Position numbers and translations under genes: made by a program. From positions 1 through 38,170 of the forward strand of contig JALFNN010000090.1 in assembly GCA_022774325.1 (NCBI GenBank): a stretch of 38,170 nt of DNA, given 5' to 3'. The notes beneath the pieces are model-generated. The model ran no database searches and had not been told where the DNA came from. It saw nothing but the letters and a program-made list of their open reading frames with translations. The first letter of the stretch is position 1, and each line of letters opens with the position of its first letter. Positions 6,525 to 14,708 of this stretch are shown here, in pieces. The DNA comes from a bacterium (GTDB lineage Bacteria; Bacillota; Clostridia; Lachnospirales; Lachnospiraceae).

Positions 6525-7808
6525 TTATCTGTCCGCAAGTTCCCTTACGATATCGTCCCAGGTTACACCGCGTTCTACCATAAGAACCATTGCATGATAA
6601 AGGAAATCGGAGATCTCGTACTTGATCTCTTCCGGATTCGGATTCTTGGCCGCAATCACGATCTCGGTTGCTTCCTCTCCTACTTTTTTCAGGATCTTAT
6701 CGATTCCCTTATCGAAAAGATAATTCGTGTAAGAACCTTCTTTTGGATGTATTTTCCGATCCTGAATCGTCTGGTAAACACTTTCAAATACCTGAAGCGG
6801 GTTGGTCTCGTCGTAATCGTTGCCCACCACCGGCTGGAAGAAACAGGTCGGATTGCCGGTATGGCAGGCTACGCCTACCTGATCCACCTTTGCGAGTAAG
6901 GTATCCTTGTCACAGTCAATAGTGAGGGATTTAACATACTGGAAATGACCGGAGGTCTCTCCTTTCGTCCAGAGGCATTGACGGCTGCGGCTGAAATAGG
7001 TCATCCTTCCGGATTTGACAGTCTGTTCAAACGCCTCCTGATTCATATATGCCAACATCAATACTTCAGATGTCTTATAGTGCTGTACGATAACCGGAAG
7101 CAGTCCATCCGAATTTAGTTTGAATTCGGAGAAATCCATCTTGCTTTCGAAGGATGTCATTCGAATTCCTTCCTTAGCGCAAGTTTCCTTATAGGCGGTG
7201 AAATCCATTCCTTTCTGGCTTACATAGCGTCCGGAGAGTCCCTTGACACCCGGACATTTCAGAATTTTAAGAAGCTCCGGTTCTTCCAGTGTATCGGTAA
7301 CCACAACACATGGTATATCCGTGATATTCATGACCGAATCCAGATCCAGTCTGTGCATGAAAATGATCTCGCTGCTGTAGTTTTGAATGGTATGCTGCTG
7401 TTTAAAAAGTGCATCAAAATCATTTAAAGACACTGCGATTTTATCTTTTCCAAAACGTTTGGAAACCTCTTCCATCAGTTTTCCGGCATCCGGTTTGGAG
7501 AAATTCAGCATGGCGCGTTTGGCACCTGCATAGAGAATTTTCTTTACATCTTCCTGTCGTCTGATATTTCCCCCTGCAACCATCGGGATCTGGATAACAC
7601 GGTTGATTTTTTTCATCAGATCGATGGACTCGTCGTGATCGTCATCGGAGTTGGAAAGGTCGAACACAAGAAGTTCATCCGCACCGTGATCGTTGTACTC
7701 CTTCGCCAGGGCTACTACATCATCGGATACGATTTCCATATTGTCAAACCATTTTACAGCTTTCCCTTTATTGATGAAAATACAGGGAATTAATCTTTTA
7801 TAACTCAT
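6525..7808 (-). CDS. hisIE: HisIE bifunctional enzyme with degenerate HisF-like N-terminal domain
   Basis: Three parts are seen in 427 residues. Residues ~1-225 form a HisA/HisF-like half ([15 protein letters not shown]; later [19 protein letters not shown]). Residues ~226-330 are HisI, phosphoribosyl-AMP cyclohydrolase, with the zinc/metal motifs DCDKD and CHTGNPTC. Residues ~340-427 are HisE, phosphoribosyl-ATP pyrophosphatase, with [13 protein letters not shown] and EISDFLYH. HisIE performs steps 2 and 3 of histidine synthesis. The HisF-like part has lost both catalytic aspartates: the position of Asp in 'CLDV' is Phe11, and the second Asp aligns with Asn in SLNDF. It is therefore probably a non-catalytic scaffold. 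The start at 7808 has AAAGGAG 7 nt upstream. It is the last gene of the operon, 25 nt after hisB. Confidence 0.9.
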   Translation of the reverse strand: MSYKRLIPCIFINKGKAVKWFDNMEIVSDDVVALAKEYNDHGADELLVFDLSNSDDDHDESIDLMKKINRVIQIPMVAGGNIRRQEDVKKILYAGAKRAMLNFSKPDAGKLMEEVSKRFGKDKIAVSLNDFDALFKQQHTIQNYSSEIIFMHRLDLDSVMNITDIPCVVVTDTLEEPELLKILKCPGVKGLSGRYVSQKGMDFTAYKETCAKEGIRMTSFESKMDFSEFKLNSDGLLPVIVQHYKTSEVLMLAYMNQEAFEQTVKSGRMTYFSRSRQCLWTKGETSGHFQYVKSLTIDCDKDTLLAKVDQVGVACHTGNPTCFFQPVVGNDYDETNPLQVFESVYQTIQDRKIHPKEGSYTNYLFDKGIDKILKKVGEEATEIVIAAKNPNPEEIKYEISDFLYHAMVLMVERGVTWDDIVRELADR

Positions 7809-7833
7809 GTTGTACTCCTTTTTTCGTCGTTTC

Positions 7834-8424
7834 TTATAAGGTCCCCTTCGTTGACCATACATCTTTCATCCGGGGTTCTTCCATGACAGCCATATCCAGT
7901 GCTTTTCCAAATGCTTTGAATAAAGCTTCGGCCATGTGATGATTGTTGATGCCATCCAGTATTTTCAAATGGAGGTTCATGGCTGCACTGTAGGAAACGG
8001 CATAGAAGAATTCACGTATCATCTCTGTATCCATCTCTCCGATCCGCTCGGTAGTAAAGGACGCATCATATTTCAGATAAGGTCTGCCGGACAGGTCAAT
8101 GGCGCACAGAGCCAGGGTCTCATCCATCGGAAGCAGAAAATGCCCATAGCGTTTGATACCTTTTTTCTCACCAAGGGCTTTCTGAATCGCCTGTCCGAGC
8201 ACAATTCCGGTATCTTCAATGGTATGATGACAATCCACATCAAGGTCCCCGTTTACTTTGACTTTCAAGTCGAAAAGTCCGTGACGGGCAAAACCGGAAA
8301 GCATATGATCGAAGAAACCGATTCCGGTGGAAATATCAGTCATACCCTGTCCGTCCAGATTCAGCTCGACGGTAATCTGTGTTTCTTTTGTAATTCTTTC
8401 AACTATTGCACTTCGATCCGGCAT
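7834..8424 (-). CDS. hisB: Imidazoleglycerol-phosphate dehydratase
   Basis: HisB dehydrates imidazole glycerol phosphate to imidazole acetol phosphate (histidine step 6). The 196-residue monofunctional form matches family length. The metal-binding motifs are present: [13 protein letters not shown] near residue 37, [10 protein letters not shown] near 63, and [16 protein letters not shown] near 165. No histidinol-phosphatase domain is fused. It starts 3 nt after hisD and precedes the HisIE fusion, so translation is probably coupled. Confidence 0.95.
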   Translation of the reverse strand: MPDRSAIVERITKETQITVELNLDGQGMTDISTGIGFFDHMLSGFARHGLFDLKVKVNGDLDVDCHHTIEDTGIVLGQAIQKALGEKKGIKRYGHFLLPMDETLALCAIDLSGRPYLKYDASFTTERIGEMDTEMIREFFYAVSYSAAMNLHLKILDGINNHHMAEALFKAFGKALDMAVMEEPRMKDVWSTKGTL

Positions 8425-8427
8425 ATT

Positions 8428-9729
8428 CTATTCCTCCTCATTTTCAAAACGAACATGTACGGAATTGGCATGTGCGGTAAGCTGTTCTGCTTTTGCAAAG
8501 GCTTCGATATCTTTGTGAACCCTGGAAAGGGCATCTTTGGAGTAAGAAATAATACTGGACTTCTTCACAAAATCGTCTACGGAGAGCGGTGAGAAGAATT
8601 TGGCCGTTCCGTTGGTCGGCAGGATATGGTTCGGCCCCGCAAAATAATCTCCAAGAGGTTCGCTTGCGTATTCTCCGATGAAAATCGCTCCCGCATTACG
8701 AATCTTAGTCATCACTTCAAATGGATTCTTAGTCTGGATCTCCAAATGTTCGGAAGCGATCTCATTTGCCACATCGATCACATCATCCATCGTATCTGCA
8801 ATCAGAATATAACCATAGTTGTCGAGAGATTTTGCAATGATCTCAGACCGGGAAAGAACTTTCAGGAATCCGTCCACTTCGTTGGAAACAGCTTTTGCAA
8901 GTTCCTCGCTTGTAGTAACCAGGATCGCAGAAGCCAGTTCATCATGTTCCGCCTGAGACAACAGGTCTGCGGCTACATATCTTGGATTTGCAGTTTCATC
9001 GGCAATCACCAGAATCTCGCTTGGGCCGGCGATGGAATCGATGCTTACATGTCCATAGACCGCCTTCTTTGCAAGTGCCACATAAATATTTCCCGGGCCC
9101 ACGATCTTATCTACTTTTGGAATGGATTCCGTTCCGTACGCAAGGGCTCCGATTGCCTGTGCCCCGCCTACTTTATAGATTTTATCGACTCCTGCTTCTT
9201 TTGCCGCAACCAGCGTATTGGGACTGATCTTTCCTTCTTTACCTGGTGGTGTAACCATAATGATCTCATCCACACCGGCAACCTTTGCAGGCATGACGTT
9301 CATAAGTACGGAAGACGGGTAGACTGCTTTTCCGCCCGGTACATAGACTCCGACTCTCTGAAGCGGTGTGACTTTCTGTCCAAGGATGGTTCCATCCGGT
9401 TTGCTGTCGAACCAGCTGTTCTGACGCTGTTTTGCATGGAAATTTTCAATGTTGTTACGGGCTTTGCGGATCACATCCAGCAGGGAAGCATCCACTTCCT
9501 GATAGGCCTCTTCGATCTCTGCTTCGGTCACCAGAATGTTGTCCGCTGAAATCTCAGCTCCGTCGAATTTTCTGGTAAAAGCAAACACAGCTTCGTCTTT
9601 TTTCTCTTTCACTTCGTTCAGAATGGACTGTACGCTTGCTTCATACTGTCCATAGCTGTTCGGACTTCTTTTCAGAAGATCCTCAAGAAGATTCTGTTTC
9701 GTATCTTTATTCAGCTTTTGTATTCTCAT
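8428..9729 (-). CDS. hisD: Histidinol dehydrogenase
   Basis: HisD oxidises L-histidinol to L-histidine with two NAD (last steps of the pathway), using a zinc ion. The 433-residue protein has normal length and the signature AGPSEILVIADETA, preceded by GPGNIYVALAKK and followed by AEHDELASAILVT. Near the C-terminus, GPNHILPTNGTAKFFSPLSV includes the conserved catalytic region. The ATG at 9729 follows AAAGGAG by about 11 nt and lies 3 nt past hisG. Confidence 0.95.
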   Translation of the reverse strand: MRIQKLNKDTKQNLLEDLLKRSPNSYGQYEASVQSILNEVKEKKDEAVFAFTRKFDGAEISADNILVTEAEIEEAYQEVDASLLDVIRKARNNIENFHAKQRQNSWFDSKPDGTILGQKVTPLQRVGVYVPGGKAVYPSSVLMNVMPAKVAGVDEIIMVTPPGKEGKISPNTLVAAKEAGVDKIYKVGGAQAIGALAYGTESIPKVDKIVGPGNIYVALAKKAVYGHVSIDSIAGPSEILVIADETANPRYVAADLLSQAEHDELASAILVTTSEELAKAVSNEVDGFLKVLSRSEIIAKSLDNYGYILIADTMDDVIDVANEIASEHLEIQTKNPFEVMTKIRNAGAIFIGEYASEPLGDYFAGPNHILPTNGTAKFFSPLSVDDFVKKSSIISYSKDALSRVHKDIEAFAKAEQLTAHANSVHVRFENEEE

Positions 9730-9732
9730 CGT

Positions 9733-10389
9733 CTATTCTTCTCCTTTCAAAATCGTACGCATATTCATCAGAAGTTCTTTGATTCGTTTGTTCTCCAGAC
9801 GCATACTGACCGGATTGACGATCATACGCGCAGAAAGCGGACAAACCTCTTCCAACACCGTCAGACCGTTTTCACGCAGAGTAGATCCGGTTTCCACGAT
9901 GTCAACGATTACTTCGGAAAGTCCGACGATTGGTGCCAGTTCAATAGAACCGTTGAGCTTGATGATCTCCACAGTCTGATGTCGGGTGTTGTAGAAATAG
10001 TCCTTTGCAATCGCCGGGTATTTCGTTGCAACCCGGATCAGTTCGTGGTTATCCAGGCAAGATCTGGCTTCGGCAGGACCGCACACACACATCCGGCATT
10101 TCCCGAATCCGAGATCCAGTACTTCATGCACTTTTCTGCCGGCTTCCAGAATGGTGTCCTTTCCGACAACACCGATATCTGCCGCACCATATTCTACATA
10201 GGTTGGCACATCCGGCCCTTTTGATAAAAAGAATTTCAGTTTCAGTTCTTCGTTTACAAAAATCAGTTTCCGGGAATCTTTATCCTTCATCTCGTCACAG
10301 GTAATTCCCATCTGCTCTAACAGTTCCAGCGTCTGTCTTGCAAGTCGTCCCTTACAGAGGGCAAATGTTAAATATCTCATGTCCTTCAT
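9733..10389 (-). CDS. hisG: ATP phosphoribosyltransferase catalytic subunit, short form
   Basis: HisG joins ATP and PRPP in the first, committed step of histidine synthesis. The 218-residue length marks the short form, which lacks the C-terminal ACT-like histidine-sensing domain and needs HisZ for activity and feedback control. Motifs include LTFALCKGRLARQTLELLE at the start, AADIGVVGKD, and the PRPP-binding stretch DIVETGSTLRENGL. hisZ lies directly upstream, 2 nt away. AGGG about 8 nt before the ATG supports the MKDMRYL start. Confidence 0.95.
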   Translation of the reverse strand: MKDMRYLTFALCKGRLARQTLELLEQMGITCDEMKDKDSRKLIFVNEELKLKFFLSKGPDVPTYVEYGAADIGVVGKDTILEAGRKVHEVLDLGFGKCRMCVCGPAEARSCLDNHELIRVATKYPAIAKDYFYNTRHQTVEIIKLNGSIELAPIVGLSEVIVDIVETGSTLRENGLTVLEEVCPLSARMIVNPVSMRLENKRIKELLMNMRTILKGEE

Positions 10390-10391
10390 CG

Positions 10392-11639
10392 TTAATCCCT
10401 ACTTTTTATTATTTTCTGTTCACCGGTCTGAAGATTGAACATTCGTATCTGACTGGTATTTTGAAGATACAAAAGTCCTCCAGCAAGCGTTCGTTTACCG
10501 TAGTCGATATAGAACTCGACCGAACGGTCCTCTTCTTTCATCAGTAATTCTGTGTTTTTATCTTTGCTTCGGAATTCGCGCGCCAGCAGTACAGCATCTT
10601 TCTGCCGTCCTTCATCGTAAATGATGAGCGTATTCTTCTGACCATGAGGAATCCGGATCTTCTGGCGCTGCAGTGCGTTCATCAGATCATCGATCACGAT
10701 GGCAAATCCGATCGACGGCATGGACCTTCCAAATTTTTCTACCAGTTGATCGTAACGTCCTCCTTTTACGATGGCATCGCCTGTTCCGAACGTATAGCCG
10801 CGGAAAATGATTCCGGTATAGTATCCGTATGTTCCACACATACTCAGGTCAAAACTGATATAATCAGATACATTGTAAGCTTTCAGTACTTCATAGATAG
10901 CTTCCAGACGCTTGACTGCCTTGAGTGCTTTGGAACTCGGTGCGATCCGTTTTGCCTGTTCCAGGATTTCCACGCCGCCTACAAGCTCGGAAAGGGCGGA
11001 AAGCGCTTCCCGGGTGCTGCGCTTTACCTCTGCTTCTGTCAGCAATTCGTCCATTCCGAAATAATTCCGGTTTGCAATCAGCTCCCGTAGGCGTATTTCG
11101 GTTTCTTCATCCACGTGTGCGTCTTCCATCAGACTTTGGAAGAAGTCGACATTTCCGACATTGATCTGGAATTCCTCGAGCCCTGCCTTTTTCAGGCAGT
11201 CCACCACCAATGCGAGCATTTCGGCATCGGCATCTACGCTGTCAAGCCCCAGAAATTCAGCTCCGATCTGGGTGCTTTCCCGCAATCTTCCTTGGTAGCT
11301 GGAATGATTGATAAAAGTATTTCCGACATAGCATAGGCGTGCCGGGAATTCATGTTCTCCGAGAAGGGTTGCGGCAACTCGCGCAATCTGCGGTGTCATA
11401 TCCGGTCTTAGTACAAGTGTGTTCCCCTCTCGGTCAAAAAATTTATATAATTCCTTTGAAGGAATCGTTCCGATCTCTTTGCGGAATACGTCAAAAAATT
11501 CAAATGTAGGTGTCTGAATATCATGATATCCGTATAAATGGAGTACTTTATGGAGGCGGTTTGTCAGCGCAAGCTTTCTGGCACACTCATCCTTATAAAT
11601 GTCTCTGACGCCCTCCGGGGTATGTAATAACTGCTTCAT
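10392..11639 (-). CDS. hisZ: ATP phosphoribosyltransferase regulatory subunit
   Basis: HisZ is a histidyl-tRNA-synthetase paralogue that binds HisG and mediates histidine inhibition. The class II synthetase-like core is visible: LHTPEGVRDIY at the N-terminus, TPTFEFFDVF, RPDMTPQIARV (motif 2 region), RLCYVGNTF, and GTYGYYTGIIFRGY followed by GGRYDQLVEKFG. The tail after ~residue 330 is short (415 residues in all) and lacks a full anticodon-binding domain, and pairing with short-form hisG decides against HisS. It is the first gene of the his operon; AAAAAGGAG precedes its ATG. Confidence 0.93.
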   Translation of the reverse strand: MKQLLHTPEGVRDIYKDECARKLALTNRLHKVLHLYGYHDIQTPTFEFFDVFRKEIGTIPSKELYKFFDREGNTLVLRPDMTPQIARVAATLLGEHEFPARLCYVGNTFINHSSYQGRLRESTQIGAEFLGLDSVDADAEMLALVVDCLKKAGLEEFQINVGNVDFFQSLMEDAHVDEETEIRLRELIANRNYFGMDELLTEAEVKRSTREALSALSELVGGVEILEQAKRIAPSSKALKAVKRLEAIYEVLKAYNVSDYISFDLSMCGTYGYYTGIIFRGYTFGTGDAIVKGGRYDQLVEKFGRSMPSIGFAIVIDDLMNALQRQKIRIPHGQKNTLIIYDEGRQKDAVLLAREFRSKDKNTELLMKEEDRSVEFYIDYGKRTLAGGLLYLQNTSQIRMFNLQTGEQKIIKSRD

Positions 11640-11750
11640 AAATTGATAACTCCTTTTTATGTTCTGATTTTATTCTTTCTTCAGATATGCCATAGGCATG
11701 ATGTGTTCGTTCACTTTAGCGTGCTACCACGTTAAACAAAGTCTTGTTGT

Positions 11751-11779
11751 ATTATAAGGATTTTCCCACTAATTGTCAA
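11751..11779 (-). promoter_or_regulatory. Consensus sigma-A promoter of the his operon
   Basis: TTGACA (11779-11774) and TATAAT (11756-11751) are separated by exactly 17 nt. The -35 overlaps the stop codon of recU (CCT TGA CA). The ~105-nt leader carries two small hairpins (CGTG-GTAG-CACG and ATGCC-TAT-GGCAT) but no complete T-box or terminator, so any attenuation is unproven. Confidence 0.88.
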
Positions 11780-12318
11780 GGTGTATCTTCTCGTAAATCC
11801 AGGTCTTTTTGTATCATTTCCAGATACGGAACATAGATTCCGCCTTTTAACTGCATGAAAAATGCAGGATTCAGTTCTTCTTGCCTCACACTTTTTCGAC
11901 CACCCTCCTGCCCTCGCATCCAGAAATGTTTCAGTTCCTGAAAGCGCATGTAATAGAGTTCGTTTTTTGCACTGTAATAAATTATGATAAAGGAAATTCC
12001 GTCCTGTTTCTCAAAATTTTCCATGAATGTGATCTGATGCTCATGGATATTGTGAAGCGGAAAGGTATCGGTATTACATTCCTTGGCATCGAAGCAGACA
12101 GGAATCCCCTGTACAGCTCCGATATAATCTACGGTACTGCGCTGGTCGAAATACGCCAGCGTGATATGACGGTTTTCTTTGTCCATTCGTACCGGTGTGA
12201 TCGGTGTGGGAATCTTCTGGATCAGGGCAAGCCCCTGATCCAGATAGCGTTCATTGGTACGGTTAATAAAATCTTCTAGCGTTGAACCGCGCAGTCCTCT
12301 TGAATTCCAGGTTGCCAT
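11776..12318 (-). CDS. recU: Holliday junction resolvase RecU
   Basis: RecU cuts Holliday junctions in recombination and repair of Bacillota. Seen motifs: RGSTLEDFINRTN near the start, YFDQRSTVDYIGAVQG with the catalytic Asp, FDAKECNTDTFPLHNIHEHQ with the E/K of the nuclease core, and GISFIIIYYSAKNELYYM. At 180 residues it is slightly shorter than Bacillus RecU. AAAGGAG lies about 9 nt before the ATG at 12318, so the 43-nt overlap with the upstream pseudouridine synthase is real. Clostridial recU more often sits by a penicillin-binding protein gene; here it does not. Its stop codon is shared with the his promoter. Confidence 0.92.
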   Translation of the reverse strand: MATWNSRGLRGSTLEDFINRTNERYLDQGLALIQKIPTPITPVRMDKENRHITLAYFDQRSTVDYIGAVQGIPVCFDAKECNTDTFPLHNIHEHQITFMENFEKQDGISFIIIYYSAKNELYYMRFQELKHFWMRGQEGGRKSVRQEELNPAFFMQLKGGIYVPYLEMIQKDLDLREDTP

Positions 12319-13307
12319 GCCAGATGTTCTCCTTTTATAATCTGTTCCATCATTTCAGGAATCGGAGCAGTCACTGTTTTGCCGGATAATCCCGAAAGGG
12401 CTCCATCGCAGATCGGGAACTCCATCTTCCATGCATGAAGGAGTTGTGCTTCTAAGTGATAGCTCTTTTTGAAATAAGAATTGACTCCGAACGAACCGTA
12501 TTTATAGTCTCCAATCACTGCATGCCCGATAGATGCAAGGTGTGCACGGATCTGATGGGTCCTTCCGGTGATCAAATGTACTTCAAGAAGTGTTTGTCTG
12601 CCGTTTGAGGCAAGGGGACGATAAGCCGTCTCAATTTCCTGCATCCGGGGCTCTTCTGTCTGACTGATTCTTACCTTATTGGTCTGTTCGTCTTTCACCA
12701 GCCATCCGTGGATATGTGTTTCTTTGGTAAGTTCACCGTTTACAATGGTAAGATAGTACTTTTTCATCGTTCTTAAGCGAAACATTTCCCCAAGCTGCTG
12801 CAAAGCGCGAAGTGTCTTTCCCGCAGCGACCAGGCCGCTTGTATTCCGATCTAGACGGTTACAGATACCGGGCTTAAAGCTTTTTAGTTCTTTTAAGTAG
12901 AGCGATCCGCTTTTGAGCATGTACGCAATCACATATTCGTTGAGTGAAATATCCTGTGGTTTTGCTTTCTGAGAAAGCATCCCGGAAGGTTTGTCGACAA
13001 GAAGAACCTCTGAATCCTCGTACAGAACCTGAAATGGAGTTTTTTGCTCTTTCAGACGCAGAAATTCATTCTGAATCGTCTCTTTTTTGCCTGAAAATTT
13101 TTGTATGGTTTCTTCCGCAAGAAAGAGTGTGATCTCATCTCCGGCTTTCAGTTTTTCATTTCCCTGAGCTCTTGCTCCATTTAATTTAATATTTTTCTTC
13201 CGAAGCATTTTATAGAAAAAGCTTTTTGGAGCTTCGCTTAAGTGTTTGGCCAGTAATTTGTCAAGACGTTGTCCGGCCTCGTTTGGTGAAACGATGATTT
13301 TCTGCAT
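12276..13307 (-). CDS. RluC/RluD-family 23S rRNA pseudouridine synthase
   Basis: The protein (343 aa) begins with an S4 RNA-binding domain (AGQRLDKLLAKHL near residue 11; KNIKLNGARAQGN) and continues with a RluA-type catalytic domain. The catalytic Asp lies in NRLDRNTSGLVAAGKT. Later motifs are LITGRTHQIRAHLASIGHAVIGD and YGSFGVN, with LLHAWKMEF near the end. It isomerises uridines in large-subunit rRNA; which positions cannot be told. The last 43 nt overlap recU. Confidence 0.9.
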   Translation of the reverse strand: MQKIIVSPNEAGQRLDKLLAKHLSEAPKSFFYKMLRKKNIKLNGARAQGNEKLKAGDEITLFLAEETIQKFSGKKETIQNEFLRLKEQKTPFQVLYEDSEVLLVDKPSGMLSQKAKPQDISLNEYVIAYMLKSGSLYLKELKSFKPGICNRLDRNTSGLVAAGKTLRALQQLGEMFRLRTMKKYYLTIVNGELTKETHIHGWLVKDEQTNKVRISQTEEPRMQEIETAYRPLASNGRQTLLEVHLITGRTHQIRAHLASIGHAVIGDYKYGSFGVNSYFKKSYHLEAQLLHAWKMEFPICDGALSGLSGKTVTAPIPEMMEQIIKGEHLAWQPGIQEDCAVQR

Positions 13308-13319
13308 AACGGTCTCCTT

Positions 13320-13895
13320 CTACAGAGAAATATCCATTATAATCTGCTTGATATCATCTTCCAGACGCTGCTGATCTGCGCGTTCAACTGCGGCAATGTT
13401 ATTCATTCCTTCAGCTCTGCTAAGAAAAGCAACATAATCATGGAAAATCTTAACGGTTACTTTCTCAATTTTATTCTGTGCAAGTATGGACTTGATATGC
13501 CTTGCGCAGTAATTCGTATCGACCTTTTTGTTTCGGGCATATCCACAGATCGTTTTACCTGAAATGGCAATTGCATCAACCGGCATCGCTTTTCGTTCAC
13601 TGGTGATGACCAGGTCATAGAGCATCGTCAGGTATTCCGTCACACCGGAAATCTCAAGCTCTGTCGCCTCATCCATGGAATGGTGCGGAAGGAGCATGAT
13701 CAGATTGACCAGTGCTCTGCATGCCGGTAAGCATGCAAGGATGGCTACCAGTGTAAATATATTCAGTCTTGTATGGTTCAGAAGATATCCGGCAATAAGA
13801 AGCCCTCCGATCAGAGATGCCTCCAGAATCAGCTCGATCATAAGCTGAACTTTTCTTTTTTTCAGATATCCTGCTTCTCCCTTATGTATTTTCAT
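13320..13895 (-). CDS. Conserved-looking membrane protein of unknown function, 191 aa
   Basis: Two hydrophobic segments near the N-terminus (residues about 20-41 and 46-68: LILEASLIGGLLIAGYLL and IFTLVAILACLPACRALVNLI) form a membrane hairpin after a basic start (MKIHKGEAGYLKKRKVQ). A soluble domain of ~120 residues follows, with alternating alpha/beta character (EYLTMLYDLVITSERKA; KVTVKIFHDYVAFLSRAEG). It probably faces the cytoplasm. Family not recognised. It ends 12 nt before the pseudouridine synthase gene and is likely cotranscribed with it. Confidence 0.7.
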   Translation of the reverse strand: MKIHKGEAGYLKKRKVQLMIELILEASLIGGLLIAGYLLNHTRLNIFTLVAILACLPACRALVNLIMLLPHHSMDEATELEISGVTEYLTMLYDLVITSERKAMPVDAIAISGKTICGYARNKKVDTNYCARHIKSILAQNKIEKVTVKIFHDYVAFLSRAEGMNNIAAVERADQQRLEDDIKQIIMDISL

Positions 13896-13939
13896 TTGTT
13901 ATCCCGCCTTACTTTTTATATCATTGATTCATTGTGAAG

Positions 13940-14704
13940 TTATCCGAGTTTTTCCATCGCTGCCAGAATCATGTGATCCGGAAGCAGCTTGGCCGCAGCC
14001 TGTGCCGCTTTCATCGGAATTCCGTAGACAGACATAGATTTGCGGTTCCTGGCATCGATAAGAGCCTTTCTCACTACGGAAGGTGCATCACTGAGAACCT
14101 TTTTTTTCATCAGACTGTTATTGGTCCCTGCTACATCAAAGAATTCGGTATCTACCGGTCCCGGACAGACAGCTGTGACAATAATTCCTTTCTTTCTGAC
14201 TTCGGCACCAAGCCCTTTGGAAAAGCTGAGTACATAGGATTTTGTGGCTGCATATACCGCGAATCCGCTCTGTGGGCAGAACGCAGCAGCACTGGCCACA
14301 TTTATGATCCGGCTCCCTTTTGACATGTAAGGAAGGCAAGTCAGAGTCATCTCGGTAAGTCCCCGGCAATTCAGATCGATCATGCGGAGCTGCAGTTTTT
14401 TATCTTCGGCTGCAATCTCTTCGATCGTTCCCATTTTCCCGAATCCGGCTGCATTTACCAGCATTCGGACATCCGGATTCTGATTTTCCAGGCGGTTCAG
14501 CACCTGCTTGTAAATTAGATCCTCTTCCATATCTCCTGCAAAGACACGGATATACACTGGAAGCTTTTCTTTCAGTTCTTCCAGCCTTTCGGCTCTTCGC
14601 GCAACCACCCAGATCTCATCCAGATTCTTATAGAGACGTGTAATCTGTCTGACAAATTCACGGCCGAGCCCGGAAGATGCTCCGGTTACAATTGCTATCT
14701 TCAT
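13940..14704 (-). CDS. Short-chain dehydrogenase/reductase
   Basis: A classical SDR of 254 residues. The N-terminal Rossmann motif is VTGASSGLGREF (residues ~6-17); NAAGFGKMG, the serine in NVASAAAFCP, and the catalytic YAATK follow in order, then CPGPVDTEF. An acidic/basic start of strand 2 (VARRAERLEELK) suggests NADP(H) preference. Substrate unknown. It lies 4 nt downstream of the YgiQ gene. Confidence 0.9.
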   Translation of the reverse strand: MKIAIVTGASSGLGREFVRQITRLYKNLDEIWVVARRAERLEELKEKLPVYIRVFAGDMEEDLIYKQVLNRLENQNPDVRMLVNAAGFGKMGTIEEIAAEDKKLQLRMIDLNCRGLTEMTLTCLPYMSKGSRIINVASAAAFCPQSGFAVYAATKSYVLSFSKGLGAEVRKKGIIVTAVCPGPVDTEFFDVAGTNNSLMKKKVLSDAPSVVRKALIDARNRKSMSVYGIPMKAAQAAAKLLPDHMILAAMEKLG

Positions 14705-14708
14705 CGTA

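Noticed and set aside
7936-8592. 218-codon plus-strand frame opposite hisB
   Set aside because: Same reasons: mirror of a solid gene, no family features.
8626-9549. 307-codon open frame on the plus strand opposite hisD
   Set aside because: It is antisense to a full-length hisD with all motifs, has no ribosome-binding site and a Cys/His/Phe-rich composition typical of reversed coding sequence.
11640-11750. Possible T-box in the hisZ leader (GTGGTAGCACG resembles the T-box core)
   Set aside because: The leader is only ~105 nt, with no Stem I, no specifier loop and no terminator before hisZ.
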